Below, in pieces: positions 1 to 15,067 of a DNA stretch of 64,000 nt; within the stretch, counting starts at the first letter, position 1, and each line of letters starts with the position of its first letter. The notes below the pieces were generated by a model. The model did no database searches and was not told the DNA's origin. It saw nothing but the letters and a program-made list of their open reading frames with translations. A program made the translations under genes and the position numbers. The DNA is taken from assembly GCF_017591425.1 (NCBI RefSeq), contig NW_024466607.1, forward strand, positions 15,446,501 through 15,510,500, in the 5' to 3' direction. Source of the DNA: Ochotona curzoniae. Taxonomy: Eukaryota > Chordata > Mammalia > Lagomorpha > Ochotonidae.

Positions 1-540
1 CCCAGCAATTGCAAACACTAGCTGATTGGGGCGATGGACTGTGCTGGGCCCTGTACTTGCTAGCACATACAAAAATCTGGTTTGAAACACCTCAGACAGT
101 TTCTTTAGCTATCTCCCCAATCAAAATGCTGGACTCAGAACCCAAACCAAGAAGAGAGAGAAGACAGAACAGGTCAACCAACCATCTCAGCTATATCTTA
201 GCAGTGAAATACGGGGCAAACAGAGACTCCATGATGGACTATGTCAACCAGTGGATTCTTTACAGACCTCATAGTGCTTGGAGTGGCAAGATTGGCAGCG
301 ATTTACAACTGTTGAAATATCAAACCACCTGAGCAAGAACCTCAGAGCATACCCTACATCTGGGACCTGGGGAGGGTGGGAAATTGGGTGGGCCTTCTCC
401 CTTAATACCCCCCTTTAAACATGAAGGAAACAATATGGAAAAAATAATAGTCTTATCCACTTTCCTGTAGCCCTTGAACCCTTTTACCCTAATTAACTAT
501 GTAAAGATTGTCAAGATATAATAAAAAATGGGGAGAAAAA
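1..540 (+). mobile_element. LINE-1 3' end, truncated by window edge
   Basis: This stretch matches two other places in the window: 27986-28228 on the plus strand and about 53825-54490 on the minus strand. Shared landmarks are GAGCAAG..CTCAGAGCAT, a G-rich GGGAAATTGGGTGGG part, GAAGGAAACAATATGGAAA, CTAATTAACTATGTAAAGATTG and an A-rich end. The features fit an L1 3' untranslated region; no reverse transcriptase is present. It lies in RHOA intron 3. Confidence 0.7.
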
Positions 541-1165
541 AAAAATATTTGTAGAGTTGAAAACTTGAAAAAAAAAGAAAAGAAAAGAAAAGAAAATGGC
601 CCTCAGTGTCTCAGGTGCCTGCACCAGCTCTCTCATGCTCTTAACTCCTGGCTCCAGTCTGGCCCTGTTCTGGCCTTTGTGGCCCTTTGGGGAGAGAAAG
701 AGTAGATGAAAGATCTCTCTGTAATGCTGCCTTTAAAATAAGCAAATCAATCTCTAAATCAGGTTAATATTAGAGTCTCATTTTTTTGGATCCAGCTTGA
801 CTTCCCAGGATGCCATTTAACTGGGGGAAAACTAAAGGGAGTCTGCCATCACTCCTTAACAGAGAAGTAATAAATTTCAAAAGGCCCACAGAGAAGCTGG
901 CCAAGTTCAGAAAGCACAGCCAAAGGGACCCACCTAGCTATCCAACCTCCGTGCAGTAACAGCAAGGGAGAGCACAGCTTCAGCCCCAATCCCTCAGTGG
1001 TGTGCACTGCAGACAGGGAGGACCATTTCCCCTTGCCATTTACTTCCTACCTTTGTCTTATGTTCTAAGGCCTGCGCTGTGGGAAAGAAGCAGCAAGAAA
1101 CAAGGTGTGGCTATTAACAGGAAGATGTCAAAAGCCACAGATCTTGTTTGAGACTAGGACAGACT

Positions 1166-1199
<34 letters not shown>

Positions 1200-1206
1200 G
1201 ATGGAA
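541..1206. other. intronic stretch, no gene seen
   Basis: RHOA intron 3 sequence with an AAAAG-rich run near 570-597, a short CSINE-tail-like piece near 690-765 and a run of about 27 A at 1171-1197. No exon of RHOA is recognisable here. Confidence 0.6.
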
Positions 1207-1470
1207 GGACCCAGTGCAGTAACCTAGTGGCTAAATCCTCACTTGGATCTTCTGGGATCCCATATGGGTGCCAGCTCATATCCCAGCTGCTCTACTTCCC
1301 AACCAGTTCCCTACTTGTGGCCTGGGAAAGCAGTCGAGGACAGTCCAAAGACTTGGGAGCCTGTACCCATGTGGGAGTCCCAGAAGAACTTCCTGGCTCC
1401 TGGCTTCCAATCAGCTCAGCTCTGGCTGTTGTGGTCAGTTGGGAAGTGAACTAGTGAATGGAAGATTTTT
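1207..1470 (+). repeat. CSINE (+)
   Basis: CSINE is the lagomorph tRNA-derived SINE. This copy starts GGACCCAGTGCAGTA, carries the GGCCTGGGAAAGCAGT body and lacks the usual A tail. It abuts a minus-strand copy to form an inverted pair. Confidence 0.9.
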
Positions 1471-1471
1471 T

Positions 1472-1806
1472 TAAAAATTTGAAGATTTATTTAGTTTTAT
1501 TGCAAAGTCAGATATATATAGAGAGAAGGAGAGACAGAGAGAAATATCTGTCCAATGATTCACTCCCCAAGTGGCCGCAACAGACAGTGCTGCGTTGTTC
1601 TGAAGTCAGGAGCCAGGAACTTCCTCCAGGAGTCCCACGTAGGTGCAGGGTCCCAAGGCTTTGGGCCATCCTCAACTGCTTTCCCAGGCCACAAGCAGGG
1701 AGGTTGATGGGAAGTGGGGCTGCCGGGATTAGAACTGGCACCCATATGGGACCCTGGCTCATTCAAGGAGAGGACTTTAGCCGCTAGGCCACTGCGCTGG
1801 ACCCAG
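1472..1806 (-). repeat. CSINE (-), inverted partner of the copy at 1207
   Basis: It begins with the reversed tail (GATTTATTTAGTTTTATTGC) and ends at the reversed head CACTGCGCTGGACCCA. With the previous copy it can form a long hairpin in RHOA pre-mRNA. Confidence 0.9.
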
Positions 1807-2106
1807 ATGGAAGATCTCTCTTCTCTCTGTAAATCTGACTTTCCAAGAAAAATAAATAAACCTTAAATAAATAAATAAATAAAATTAGACTGGAGAGGTT
1901 AACATTGTTTCATCTTTTTCTGAAATATAATTTCTGAGCTGCTCGGCAATCCAAGGGAAGTGCAATCGTCAGGTTCAAGTCTCTATAAGCGAAGGTACTT
2001 TATAAAAGGGGCAATAATAAGGCTTTGACAATAATCAGATAAAGCCAGTCTAGGGACTGGGAGGCAGCATGCTGAACACAAAGCATAGATTAAAAATCTG
2101 AACAAC

Positions 2107-2420
2107 CTGGGCTAGCACTGTGACATAGCAAAGTAATCCTACATCTGTGCCTCCAGTATCCCATATGGCCACCAGTTCATGTCCTAGCTGCTCCACTTCC
2201 CGTTCAGTTCCCTGCTTATGGCCTGGGAAGCAGTAATGGATGGCCCAAAGCCTTCCACCCTGTGCTCACATTGGAGTTGTGGCAGAAGCTTTTCACTTCA
2301 GACTGGCTTGGCTCTGCTCTGGCCATTGCAACCATTTGGGGAATGAATCAGCAGACAGAAGATCTTTCTTTCCTTCTCTGTCAACCTACCTTTCAAATAA
2401 AAGTTAAAACAAACAAACAA
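2107..2420 (+). repeat. CSINE (+), diverged
   Basis: Head CTGGGCTAGCACTGTGACATAG, body GGCCTGGGAAGCAGTAATGGATGG and tail TTTCAAATAAAAGTTAAAAC. Confidence 0.8.
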
Positions 2421-2723
2421 AAAATGTGCACAACCAAAAAGCCATTCTCAAATCTCAATGCACAGATGGTTTTGCATTTCCAACCCATGCTCTTACAGGA
2501 ATGGATGCTCTTTGGATACAGTAGCCATGGAGACCTACAGTGAAAAGTGATCCATGGTCCATATTCTACAGTCCCAAGACTCCAGGACTCCAGCCACTGG
2601 TGACGCCTCCACAAGCTCAGGTCTGATTTGCAACCACTGGAGCCCCAGCAAGACTACATAAACCAGATGTCTGCCAGCCAAGTGAATAGAAAAGGACAAA
2701 CAGCAAGCTGCAGGGGCACTTAC

Positions 2724-6165
<3,442 letters not shown>

Positions 6166-6711
6166 TTAAACAGAAGACAAGAAGATGCTGATACAGAATG
6201 AACAGCTTCAGACTATAACATTTTTTTTTTAACCCATGGGGCATAAGCCTCTATTGTTTATCCAAATTAAAAATTCTAGTGCAGGCTTACACTGGGTACT
6301 TTAAGGTCATACACTAAAAACTTGCAAGGGATGGGACACAACACTCAATGCATAAGATCGAAAGCCTTCCCCCAAAGATCAGGATCAAGACAAAAGGGTG
6401 CCTTTCACTCCCCAATTTGGACCAGGCAAAGCCATGGCAAGCAACTACATACAGTTCTTCCATGAGTGGCAAGGGACTCGCTTGCTGAGCTATCTTTTGC
6501 TACCTTTCCACATGCAGCAAGCTGGATCAGAAGCAGAATAGTTGGGATGAGATGCTGACATCACAAGCAGTGGTTTAACTTGCTGTACCACAATGACAGC
6601 CCATGACACAATCTTCTATGTGGCAAATCCCTTGGAATCCATTACTAAACTATTAGAATAGGCATGTTCACTAAGGTTGCACAATCTAAGATGCTGAAAG
6701 TCAATGGTATT

Positions 6712-7025
6712 TCTTTCTTAAAAAAAAAAAAAAAACACACAAAACGTCTCTCTCTCTTATTGGAAAGGCAGATATACAAAGAGGAGATACAAAGAAAGAT
6801 CTTCCGTCCACTGGTTCATTCCCCAAGTGGCCACCAACAGCTGGAGCTGAGCTGATCTGAAGCCAGGAGCTTCTTCTGGGTCTCCCACACGGGTGCATGG
6901 TCTCAAAGCTTTCTTCTTTCCCAGGCCACAAAGAGGGAGCTGGATTGGATACAAACTGATGCTCATATAGGATACCAGTGGATGCAAGGTGAGGATTTAA
7001 CCACTAGGCTATTGTGCTAGGCCTT
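6712..7025 (-). repeat. CSINE (-)
   Basis: Complete from the reversed A tail (TCTTAAAAAA reads through on the other strand) to the reversed head TTGTGCTAGGCC. The GGAAAGGCAGATATAC tail segment is intact. Confidence 0.85.
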
Positions 7026-7074
7026 CTTAAAAAAAAAAAAGTACGCCACCAGGGTGATTTTCTTTTAAGTATAA

Positions 7075-7375
7075 TTTATTCAGGGACCAACCTACCAGCC
7101 CCTCTCTCTTTCTCCCTTCACCTCTCTTTCTCAATTCACTAGTTCACTCTCCAGGTGGCCTCAATGGCTGGAACTGAGCTGATCCAAAGGCAGGAGCTTC
7201 CTCTGGGTTTCCCTTATAGTTACGGAACAGAGTCCCAAAGACTTGGGCCATCGAAGCCATAAGCAGGGAATTGGATCAGAAGTATAAACAGGACACAAAT
7301 TGGTATCCACATAAGACACAGGAGCTTTTAAGTGGATATTAGTCTGATGAGACATCACATTGGCCCTTTGTCTGC
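7075..7375 (-). repeat. CSINE (-), diverged
   Basis: Carries reversed segments CCAGGTGGCCTCAATGGCTGG and AGCTTCCTCTGGGTTTCCC; the head is degraded. Confidence 0.65.
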
Positions 7376-7467
7376 CTTTAAAACACACACCTGTACCACT
7401 GGGTACAAATATTGAAATCACTTGTTTTTCTTAGGTCTAGAAAGTGAGTAGCTACAAAATTTGCACA

Positions 7468-7745
7468 ATAGCTGGCACTGTGGCACAGCCATTAAAGTCT
7501 ACTGCCTGTCAGAATCCAATATGGACACCAATTTGAGTCACAGCATGCACACTTCAAACCTAGCTCCTTGCTAATGTGCCTAAGAAAGCAGCTTCAGTTC
7601 TTCCATCCCCTGCTCCCATATGGGAGATACAGAAGATTATTACCTAGCCATTGTTGCCAGTTGAGGAGTGAACCAGTGGTTGAAGTCCTATTTCTCTCCA
7701 TTTAATATTTGAAATGATTAAAACAAATCTTTTAAAAAACATACC
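7468..7745 (+). repeat. CSINE (+), old copy
   Basis: Head AGCTGGCACTGTGGCACAGCC and tail TTTAATATTTGAAATGATT..AAATCTTTTAAA. Confidence 0.65.
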
Positions 7746-8341
7746 TCTTCCTCCTAAATGCAGGTTAGGATGTCTGCCTGAGGTCAAATTTTAGCTCTGG
7801 CTCCTGACTCAGGTTTCCTGACAATATTAGTCTTCAGAGGAAACTGATGGCTCAAGCAGTTGAGTCCCTGCCACCTTCATGAGAAACCTGCCTTCCTTGC
7901 ACAAAATTGGACAGTGAACAAATCAGAGTTCTCTCAGAAAGGTAAATAAAACATACAATGTTTAGGCACTTATGTATACCCAACAATAAGAACATTCTAG
8001 GATGAAAAGGGCCAATATTGCTCTCAGACCCTCAACTCATGAACTCTCAGCACAATCTTACACTGTTCAGTGAAAATACACCAGTGCTCAGTGAATACAT
8101 ACGGTTGTCATGATTGCAAGATTCTTTTCTCTGTAACTCTATCAAATTAATAAATTAAACAAACAGTAAAAATCATGCTGTGTTGAACTCAGATGACTAT
8201 ACCATAATCTCCTCTAGGCAGTCAATTCCTGTATCTCTCCCTCAGTTTTGGTTTTGGATTCCCAATCGATATGAGATATGTCTCAAGGTCCAGCACTTGT
8301 TTCACTCATTTAGTCTTTCAAAATGCAAATCACATCAGGGT

Positions 8342-8668
8342 AGGGCCCGGCAGCTTGGTATAGAGGTTAAAGTCCTCGCCTTGAATACATGGCACATGAA
8401 GGTGCCAGTTCTAATCCTGGCAGCCCCACTTCCCATTTTCAGCTTCCTGCTTGTGGCCTGGGAAAGCAGTTGAGGATGGCCCAAATCCTTGAGACCCTGC
8501 ACCCGTGTGGGAGACCCGGGAGAGGGTCTGGGCTCCTGACTTCGGATGGGCTCAGCACTGGCCACTGCAGTCACTTGGGAAGTGAATCATCACACGGAAA
8601 ATATTTCTGTCTCTCCTCTCTGTATATATCTGACTTTGCAATAAAAATAAATTGATTTAAAAAAAATC
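8342..8668 (+). repeat. CSINE (+)
   Basis: Near full length: GGGCCCGGCAGCTTGGTATA head, GGCCTGGGAAAGCAGTTGAG body and GACTTTGCAATAAAAATAAA tail. Confidence 0.9.
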
Positions 8669-8768
8669 ACCTCAGGGTAAACATTTTATCTTAAATTCCT
8701 TTGTAGAGCCTATAAAATATAGAACTTTAGTGGACAGCAGTAGGTGTTAGATAAGCTTAAAGCTATCA

Positions 8769-9085
8769 GACCCTGCATGGTAGCCTGGTGGCTAAAGTCC
8801 TCGCCTTGAACGCACTGGGATGCCATATGGATGCCGGCTATAATCCTAGCTGCTCCACTTCCCATCCAGCTCCCTGCTTGTGGCCCGGGAAAGCAGTCGA
8901 GGGCGACCCAAGGCCTTGGGATCCCACACCTGCATGCCAGACCGAGGAAGCTCCTGGCTTCAGATAGGCTCAGCTCCAGCCACTGTGGCCACTTGTGGAC
9001 CGAATCATCAGACAGAAGAACTTCCTCGCTGTGTATCTGACTTTCAATAAAAATTTAAAAAATAATAAATCTTAAAAAAAATGAG
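8769..9085 (+). repeat. CSINE (+)
   Basis: CCCTGCATGGTAGCCTGGTGG head, GGCCCGGGAAAGCAGTCGAG body and AATAAATCTTAAAAAAA tail. Confidence 0.9.
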
Positions 9086-9266
9086 AAGACATAAATTACC
9101 TAATTTTTATTCTACTTTGAAATAATCCAGGGCACAGAAACTGATGGGTTTTCTGCTTAAGAAAAATAAAAGAATCTTCCTTAATGTTCAGTCTGTTAGC
9201 AACACAAGAGGATTCATAAATTCTGTTTTTCTCACACCTCCAAATTAATGCCAAGATTTGATACAC

Positions 9267-9545
9267 GGGGTGAGTTGAGTACTGTGGTACGGTGGGTTAA
9301 GTCAGCACATGGGAGGTTTACATTTCATAATGAGTGTGATCTGAGACCCAGCCCCTGCATTTTTAATCCACTTCCTGCTAATGCACCAAGGGTCCTGCCA
9401 AGCGCTTGGGTCCTGCCACTCTCACAGGAGATCTTAAGGTAGTTTTGGGCTCCAGGCTTTGGCCTTCCCTACTCCTGGCTACTGCAGGCTTTTAATGAGT
9501 AATCTGTCACTTTCCCTTTCAAGTATTTAAATAAAAATTAAGGGA
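9267..9545 (+). repeat. CSINE (+), old copy
   Basis: Weak head GGTGAGTTGAGTACTGTGG and body CTTGGGTCCTGCCACTCTCAC; ends TTTAAATAAAAATTAA. Confidence 0.6.
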
Positions 9546-9802
9546 GGCAAGGAGGAGAAACAAAAACAGAGCCATACAAAAATAACAAGATCCATCATCC
9601 AATTACGTACCTTGTAACATTTTGATCAACAACCAACAGCATACTCAACAGAGGTCTGCAAGTCTACAACGGCTTAACAGTGAAAGCCCTCCTCACACAA
9701 CAAAACTGTATCACTCATCAATTGTGGTGATACTGGCATAAACAGACATATGTGCTGCCAGTGATATGGAAGCTTAGCACCTATAGTTATATACAGTATC
9801 AA

Positions 9803-10138
9803 TTTTTTTTAAGATTTATTTATTTTTCTCGGAAAGGCAGATATGCAGAGAAGAGGAGACACAGAGAGGAAGTTCTTCCGTCCTATGATTCACTTCCCAA
9901 GTGACTGCAACAGCCAGAGCTGCACTAATCCGAAGCCAGGAGCTCCCTCCAGGTCTCCCACATGGGTGCAGGGTCCCAAGGTTGTGGGCCATCCTCTACT
10001 GCTTTCCCAGGCCACAAGCAGGGAGCTGAAAATGGGAAGTGGGGCTGCCGGGATTAGAACTGGCATCTTCTTGGGATCCTTCATGTGCCATGCATTCAAG
10101 GCGAGGACTTCAGCCACTAGGCCACGGCGCTGGGTCTC
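9803..10138 (-). repeat. CSINE (-)
   Basis: Full length, from TTTTAAGATTTATTTATTTT to the reversed head GGCCACGGCGCTGGGTC. Confidence 0.9.
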
Positions 10139-10149
10139 CCCTCCCCCTG

Positions 10150-10457
10150 ATTTTTAAGATTTATTTATTTTTATTGCAAAGTCAGATATATAGAGAGACA
10201 GACAGAAATATCCAGCTGCTCCAATTTCGATCCAGTACCCTATTTACGGACTGGGAAAGCAGCAGAGGATGACTCCAGTGCTTGAACCCCTACACCCACA
10301 TGGGACACCTGGAAGAAGCTCTTGGTTTCAGACTGGCTCAACTGTGGCTCTTGCAGCCATCTGGGGAGTAAACCAGCAGATGGAAGATTCTCCTTCTCTC
10401 CTTTGTAAATCTGCCTTAAAAAAAATAAACTAAGCCTTAAAAAAAAAAAAAAAAAGC
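10150..10457. repeat. CSINE mosaic: (-) tail fused to (+) body
   Basis: 10150-10212 is a reversed CSINE tail (TTTAAGATTTATTTATTTTT). At 10213 the sequence switches to a plus-strand CSINE body (CCAGCTGCTCC, CTGGGAAAGCAGC) with its own A tail. Confidence 0.75.
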
Positions 10458-10740
10458 AGGTAAAGAGGTTAAGCTGCCACCTACAAAGACTGGCATCTGA
10501 TATGGTTGTCAATTCGAGTACTGGCTGGTTCACTTCTGACCCAGCTCTCTGGTAATGTGTAAAGGAAAGCAGAACAAGATGGCCCAAGTCTGAGCCCCTA
10601 CCACACATGTTGGAGACCTGAATGGAGTTCCAGGTTCCTGGCTTTGTCTGATTTAGCTGCAGCTGTGGCAGCCCATCTGGATGAACCAGAAATTGGACAA
10701 TCTCAAACTCTGCTTTTCACAACAAATAAGTGTCAAAGAA
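10458..10740 (+). repeat. CSINE (+), old copy
   Basis: GCAGGTAAAGAGGTTAAGCTG head, CTGACCCAGCTCTCTGGTAAT body and a degraded tail. Confidence 0.6.
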
Positions 10741-10944
10741 GAGAGGGGAGATTCTTTTATTTTAATATCTAAATAATATTTATTCATTCATCTGCTGGTG
10801 GGACATCTCAGTGTTTCTATCTAGTTGCTACAATACTGCAGACAGCATCTGTGTGAGACACTGATTGATTCCTTTGGTTGATTCTTGGAAGACGATTTGC
10901 TGGGTGCTTTTATGACTTACTTTTTTTTTTATAGCATGATTTCT

Positions 10945-11267
10945 TTTTATTATTTTTTTATTATTATTTCTTTATTGGAAAAGCGGATATACAGAGAGGA
11001 GAGACAGAGAGGAAGATCTTCCGTCTGATGATTCACTCCCCAAGTGAGTGCAACTGCAACGGCCGATTCTAGCCGATCCGAAGCCAGGAGCCTCTTCCGG
11101 GTCTCCCACGCAGGTGCAGGGTCCCAAAGCCTTGGGCCGACTGCTTTCCCTGGCCACAGGCAGGGAGCTAGAAGGGAAGCGGGGCTGTCAGGATAGAACC
11201 GGCGCCCATATGGGTTCCCGGGTGTGCAAGGCGAGGACCTTAACTACTTGCGCCACCGTGCTGAGCC
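10945..11267 (-). repeat. CSINE (-), young-type head
   Basis: Reversed head AACTACTTGCGCCACCGTGCTG corresponds to the GGCGCAAGTGGTTAAGGTCC subtype. The 3' end reads TTTATTGGAAAAGCGGATATAC. Confidence 0.9.
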
Positions 11268-11399
11268 CATGACTTACTTTTTAAGGAACTGCCAAAATGT
11301 TTTCCACAGCAGCCAAAATGTTTTCTGTGGCCTTGTCTCCCTGACTTTATCAAGGTAACAGGGAAAAAATCACAGAAACATTTAATGCTGTTATGAATC

Positions 11400-11560
11400 T
11401 TCTACTACATATTAACATGCTTAATCTTCATAATAGCTTTATGAGACAGGACTTAACATTATCTTACAGACAAGGAAACTGAATTATTTGAAAGGCTAAT
11501 CTGTGCAAGGTTACACAGTTAGCTAGTAAAAGGCAGAACCTCAATGAATAAAACTGTTCC
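11400..11560 (+). repeat. MIR element
   Basis: Carries the ancient MIR core: ACAGACAAGGAAACTGAA, then CAAGGTTACACAGTTAGCTAG and AAAGGCAGAACC. This family predates placental mammals. Confidence 0.75.
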
Positions 11561-11764
11561 AGAGTCTACAACGTTCAATATTCCACTGTCTTGTCCTCTT
11601 TCCTCCCCACCCCCAATATCTGGAGAATCAAACCAGTAACTGGGATGTACTTCTCTCCTTCGTATATATAGGCAAGCCTTGCTGAAACTGTGAAAAAAAT
11701 TAACTTAAGGAGATGCCTACTTTGAATTATTTCTTAATAATCCACTGGTTTACAAAGACAAACA

Positions 11765-12030
11765 AAACAGGTTCCGGGTTGGTGCAGGTTAAGCTGCTGC
11801 TTGCAATCAGAGAACTTCTCAGAGTCCTGGCTACTCCACTTCTGACCCAGCTTCTTGTTAATGTTTGAAAAGGCAGGGCAAGATGTTGGCCCCTCCCTGC
11901 TCCCTCACTGCAGTCCAGGAAGTTCATTCCTATTCCTGGCTTCAGCCTATCCCAGGTCTAGCTGCAGGGCCATTTCAGAAGAGAACCAGTGGGTGGAAAG
12001 TCTCCCTTGTCTCTCAAATAAACAAACCTA
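11765..12030 (+). repeat. CSINE (+), old copy
   Basis: Head TTCCGGGTTGGTGCAGGTTAAG, body CTGACCCAGCTTCTTGTTAAT and tail CTCAAATAAACAAACC. Confidence 0.65.
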
Positions 12031-12044
12031 ATTGGTTTCCCACC

Positions 12045-12155
12045 CTCTTTTATATATGTATGTATGTGTATATACACACACGTGTAGTATATGTATATCT
12101 ATGTATGTATATAATGTCTTTACATACATTCCTTTTAGAATGTCATATATATATA
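12045..12155 (+). repeat. TA/TATG-rich low-complexity stretch
   Basis: Imperfect runs of TATG, TGTA and ACAC units with two TATATATA-type stretches. Confidence 0.8.
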
Positions 12156-12649
12156 ACAGGAAAAAAATCCCAAATCTCAAGTGTATCTGAGTAGGTATGA
12201 AGTGACTAACTCTAGTGTCTACTGTGTCTTAAGTCTGTTCACCCTTGCTGGGGAACAGGTGATGTTAAGTAAAGACTGCTGCCTTCAAGCTCCAGGAAAT
12301 TATAATATAGAAACAGAATAAAGTGGTGGCCATCTCTTCACACTTTTTCCCCCTCAACTGCAACTGATTCCATGTAGTGACTATAGCGCACTTGCACACT
12401 TGCCTGTCTTGGTCATGTGGTGGCACTTCAGAGGTAAACTATGACCACATACTAATGTGCAGTTCCTTCCATGTTACACTGCAGTTTTTGGTGATTGTGT
12501 GACCATATTGTTGACTCACAGCTGCCTGAATAGGTTTCTGAAAGGCTGAGATGTTGATGAAGCAGTCCATTCAGCCTAGAGGTTAAGTGAACTGGAAATC
12601 TGAGTATCTGCTCGCTTCATAAAAAACAAATATCCTAAGGCACCAGAGG

Positions 12650-12925
12650 TTTATTTTTTTAATCTTAAATATTTGAAAGGCAAAGAGATGTTCCATCCAC
12701 TGGCTCATTTCCCGAATGCTAGCAATACTTGGAGCTGGGCTATACTGAAGTCAGTAGCCCAGAACTCCATCCACACCTACCATGTGACTGGTAGACACCC
12801 AATTGCTTAACCCATTAGCTGCTAAACAAAAACTGGTTCAGAGGCAGGAACTAGAATCAGGTACTCTGAGATGAGAGCATCTCAAGTTGGCAATTTAAGT
12901 GTTACACCAAATGTCCAACCCTAGC
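12650..12925 (-). repeat. CSINE (-), old copy
   Basis: TATTTGAAAGGCAAAGAGATG tail side and GTTACACCAAATGTCCAACC head side; the body is weak. Confidence 0.55.
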
Positions 12926-13030
12926 ACTAACAATTACTTTCATGTGCCATTGAAATTTTTTTCAACAATTTTAAATTAATACAACAATCCTTTATAAGTC
13001 AAATATCTAGTCATATAAAGAATATTAATA

Positions 13031-13370
13031 GGGCCTGGCGCAGTAGTCTAGAGGTTAAAGTCCTCGCTTTGAATTCACCACTGGGATCCTGGTATGAGTG
13101 CTGGTTCATATCCCAGCTGCTCCACTTCCCATCCAGCTCCCTGCTTGTGGCCTGGGAAAGCAGTCGAGGACGGCCCAGAGTCTTGGGACCCTAAGCCCGC
13201 GTGGGAGACCTGGAAGAAGCTCCTGGCTCCTGGCTTTGGATTGGCTGAGCTCTGGCCATTGTGGCTACTTGGGCAGTGAACCAGCGGATGGGAGATCTTT
13301 AATAAGAGTTTCTCCTTCTATTTGTAAATCTGCCTTTGCAGTAAAAATAAAATCTTAAAAAAAAAAAAAA
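13031..13370 (+). repeat. CSINE (+)
   Basis: Complete: GGGCCTGGCGCAGTAGTC head, GGCCTGGGAAAGCAGTCGAG body and A-rich tail to 13370. Confidence 0.9.
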
Positions 13371-13540
13371 ATAGTATCAGTAAGTAAAAAAAGTCAGTCA
13401 TTCCATTTATATAAAATATGTAGGACAGATTATCTACAGAAAGTAGGACAGTGGGTACCTAGAGGTTAAGGCGGGTGAGGGAAGCTCTGTTTTAAATTCT
13501 GTGGGGTAAGTGAGAGGGTCAACTGCTTGGTAAAAAGAGC

Positions 13541-13830
13541 CTACTGGGGGAGTGATGCTGGAGCATGACGTGCTACATTGCTGCTTGCAATGCTGGCAAC
13601 CATATCAGAGTGCTGGTTCATGTCCTCGCTATTCTGCTTCCTAATATACCTGGAAAGGCAGCAGAAGTTGGCCCAAGTGTTTGGGCCCCAGGCAGCCATG
13701 TGGAAGACCAGGCTGGTACTCCTGCTTCCCGCCTTTTGCAGCCATTTGGAAGTAAACCATCATATGGAAAGTATATTTTCATTGTTTTGCCTTTCAAATA
13801 AATAATCCTTGAATTTAAAAAAAAAAAACT
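13541..13830 (+). repeat. CSINE (+), old copy
   Basis: CTGGGGGAGTGATGCTGGAGC head, CTGGAAAGGCAGCAGAAG body and TTTCAAATAAATAATCCTTG tail. Confidence 0.65.
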
Positions 13831-13872
13831 ACAAAAAATATGAGAAAAGAAAAAAGCAAGAGCATACTAGTT

Positions 13873-14076
13873 TTACTTGCACTTACTGCTCAGGTGCCCT
13901 AGGCTCATCTTAGAAAGGCGTACTCTTGAATAAACTCCTCGTGTGGCAGGATCTATTTCCAGCCACATGTCCTTAATAGATTTCTTCTGAAAAAGGTCAG
14001 GATACTTCTCACTACATCTCAGGAGTGCTGTTGTGTCTGAGAATTCACCAGAATGAATAAACTTCAGAAAAAGCAA
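13873..14076 (-). other. open stretch with splice-like signals, unknown
   Basis: The minus strand stays open for 67 codons in a repeat-free part of RHOA intron 1. CCTGACCTTTTTCAG resembles an acceptor and GCAGTAAGTG resembles a donor; they would bound an exon encoding KKSIKDMWLEIDPATRGVY and further residues. I do not recognise the peptide. It could be a cryptic or alternative RHOA exon, a remnant of a processed pseudogene, or chance. Confidence 0.25.
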
Positions 14077-14279
14077 CGTAATCTCAAGCTACTTGAATGA
14101 TCAACTGGCCCAAGTTTGTACACTGATTTAGAAGACAGGGAAAGATAAGTTCTATAAAACAGGAGCCTCTCCACCTCGTCTTCATTGGTAGACGCCTGTC
14201 TTTCTAGCTTCTACAAGCTGTGAAAGGCAATCAGCTCATGTCAAATTTCACATTAAACTTACCTGAGATAGTTTTTGTT

Positions 14280-14560
14280 TTTAACAATATATTTTATTTA
14301 TTTGAAAGGTAGGCTTAGAGAGAGGGAGGAGAGAAAGGAACGGAGACTGAGAGCTCTTTCACCTGCTGGTTTCCAAAGGGTTGCAACAGCTGGGACTAGA
14401 GGCCAGGACTACATTCAGTTCTTCCACATGAGTGGCAGAGGCCCAGGTACATTTGCAGGCAGCTGGATGGGAAAGCGGAGCAGCTGCATTGTGAACCATT
14501 TATATGGAATGTCAACATTGCACATGGCAGTTTAACCTGTCCCATCAGCCCTGATATCAC
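14280..14560 (-). repeat. CSINE (-), old copy
   Basis: TTTTATTTATTTGAAAGGTAG tail side and GGCAGCTGGATGGGAAAGCGG body; head degraded. Confidence 0.6.
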
Positions 14561-14609
14561 TCAGTTTGAGCCAGAGGAGGTAACAAGAAAACACAGATAT
14601 AACAAAAGT

Positions 14610-14965
14610 CAGGGCAGGCATCTGTCCTAGAGGTTGATGCCAATTAGGATGCATGCAACCCCTATCAGAGAATCCCCTATCAGAACATCTGGTTCTAGTT
14701 TTGATTCCTCTGGTATAAGCACTATTATAGTGGAGAAAGCTGTTGCCTGCGATGCTGGCATCCCATATGGGTAACCAGTTTGAGATACTACACTTCCAAT
14801 TCATCTACTTGGTAATGTACCTGGCAAGGCAGTGGAGGACAGTCCAAGTGCTTGGGCACCAGCACCCATGTGGGAAACCTGAAAAAGTTCCTGGCTCTGG
14901 ACCGGTCAAGTCACTGCCATTGTGACCATTTGGAGAATGAACCAGTGAATGGAAGACCTCTCTCT
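14610..14965 (+). repeat. CSINE (+), old copy
   Basis: GGGCAGGCATCTGTCCTAGAGG head and ACCTGGCAAGGCAGTGGAGG body; the tail is lost. Confidence 0.55.
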
Positions 14966-15067
14966 CTGGGACCCCTCTCTAATGAATCTTGGGAGGAGAG
15001 AGGAAGGAATACAGTAACAGTATTTCTTTCTTTTTTTTTTAAAGGCTGGAAGTGGTAACCATCATTT

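Noticed and set aside
1..2723. RHOA coding exons 4 and 5
   Set aside because: I looked on the minus strand for the NKKDLRNDEHT and SAKTKDGVREV regions and did not find them. They must lie left of the window.
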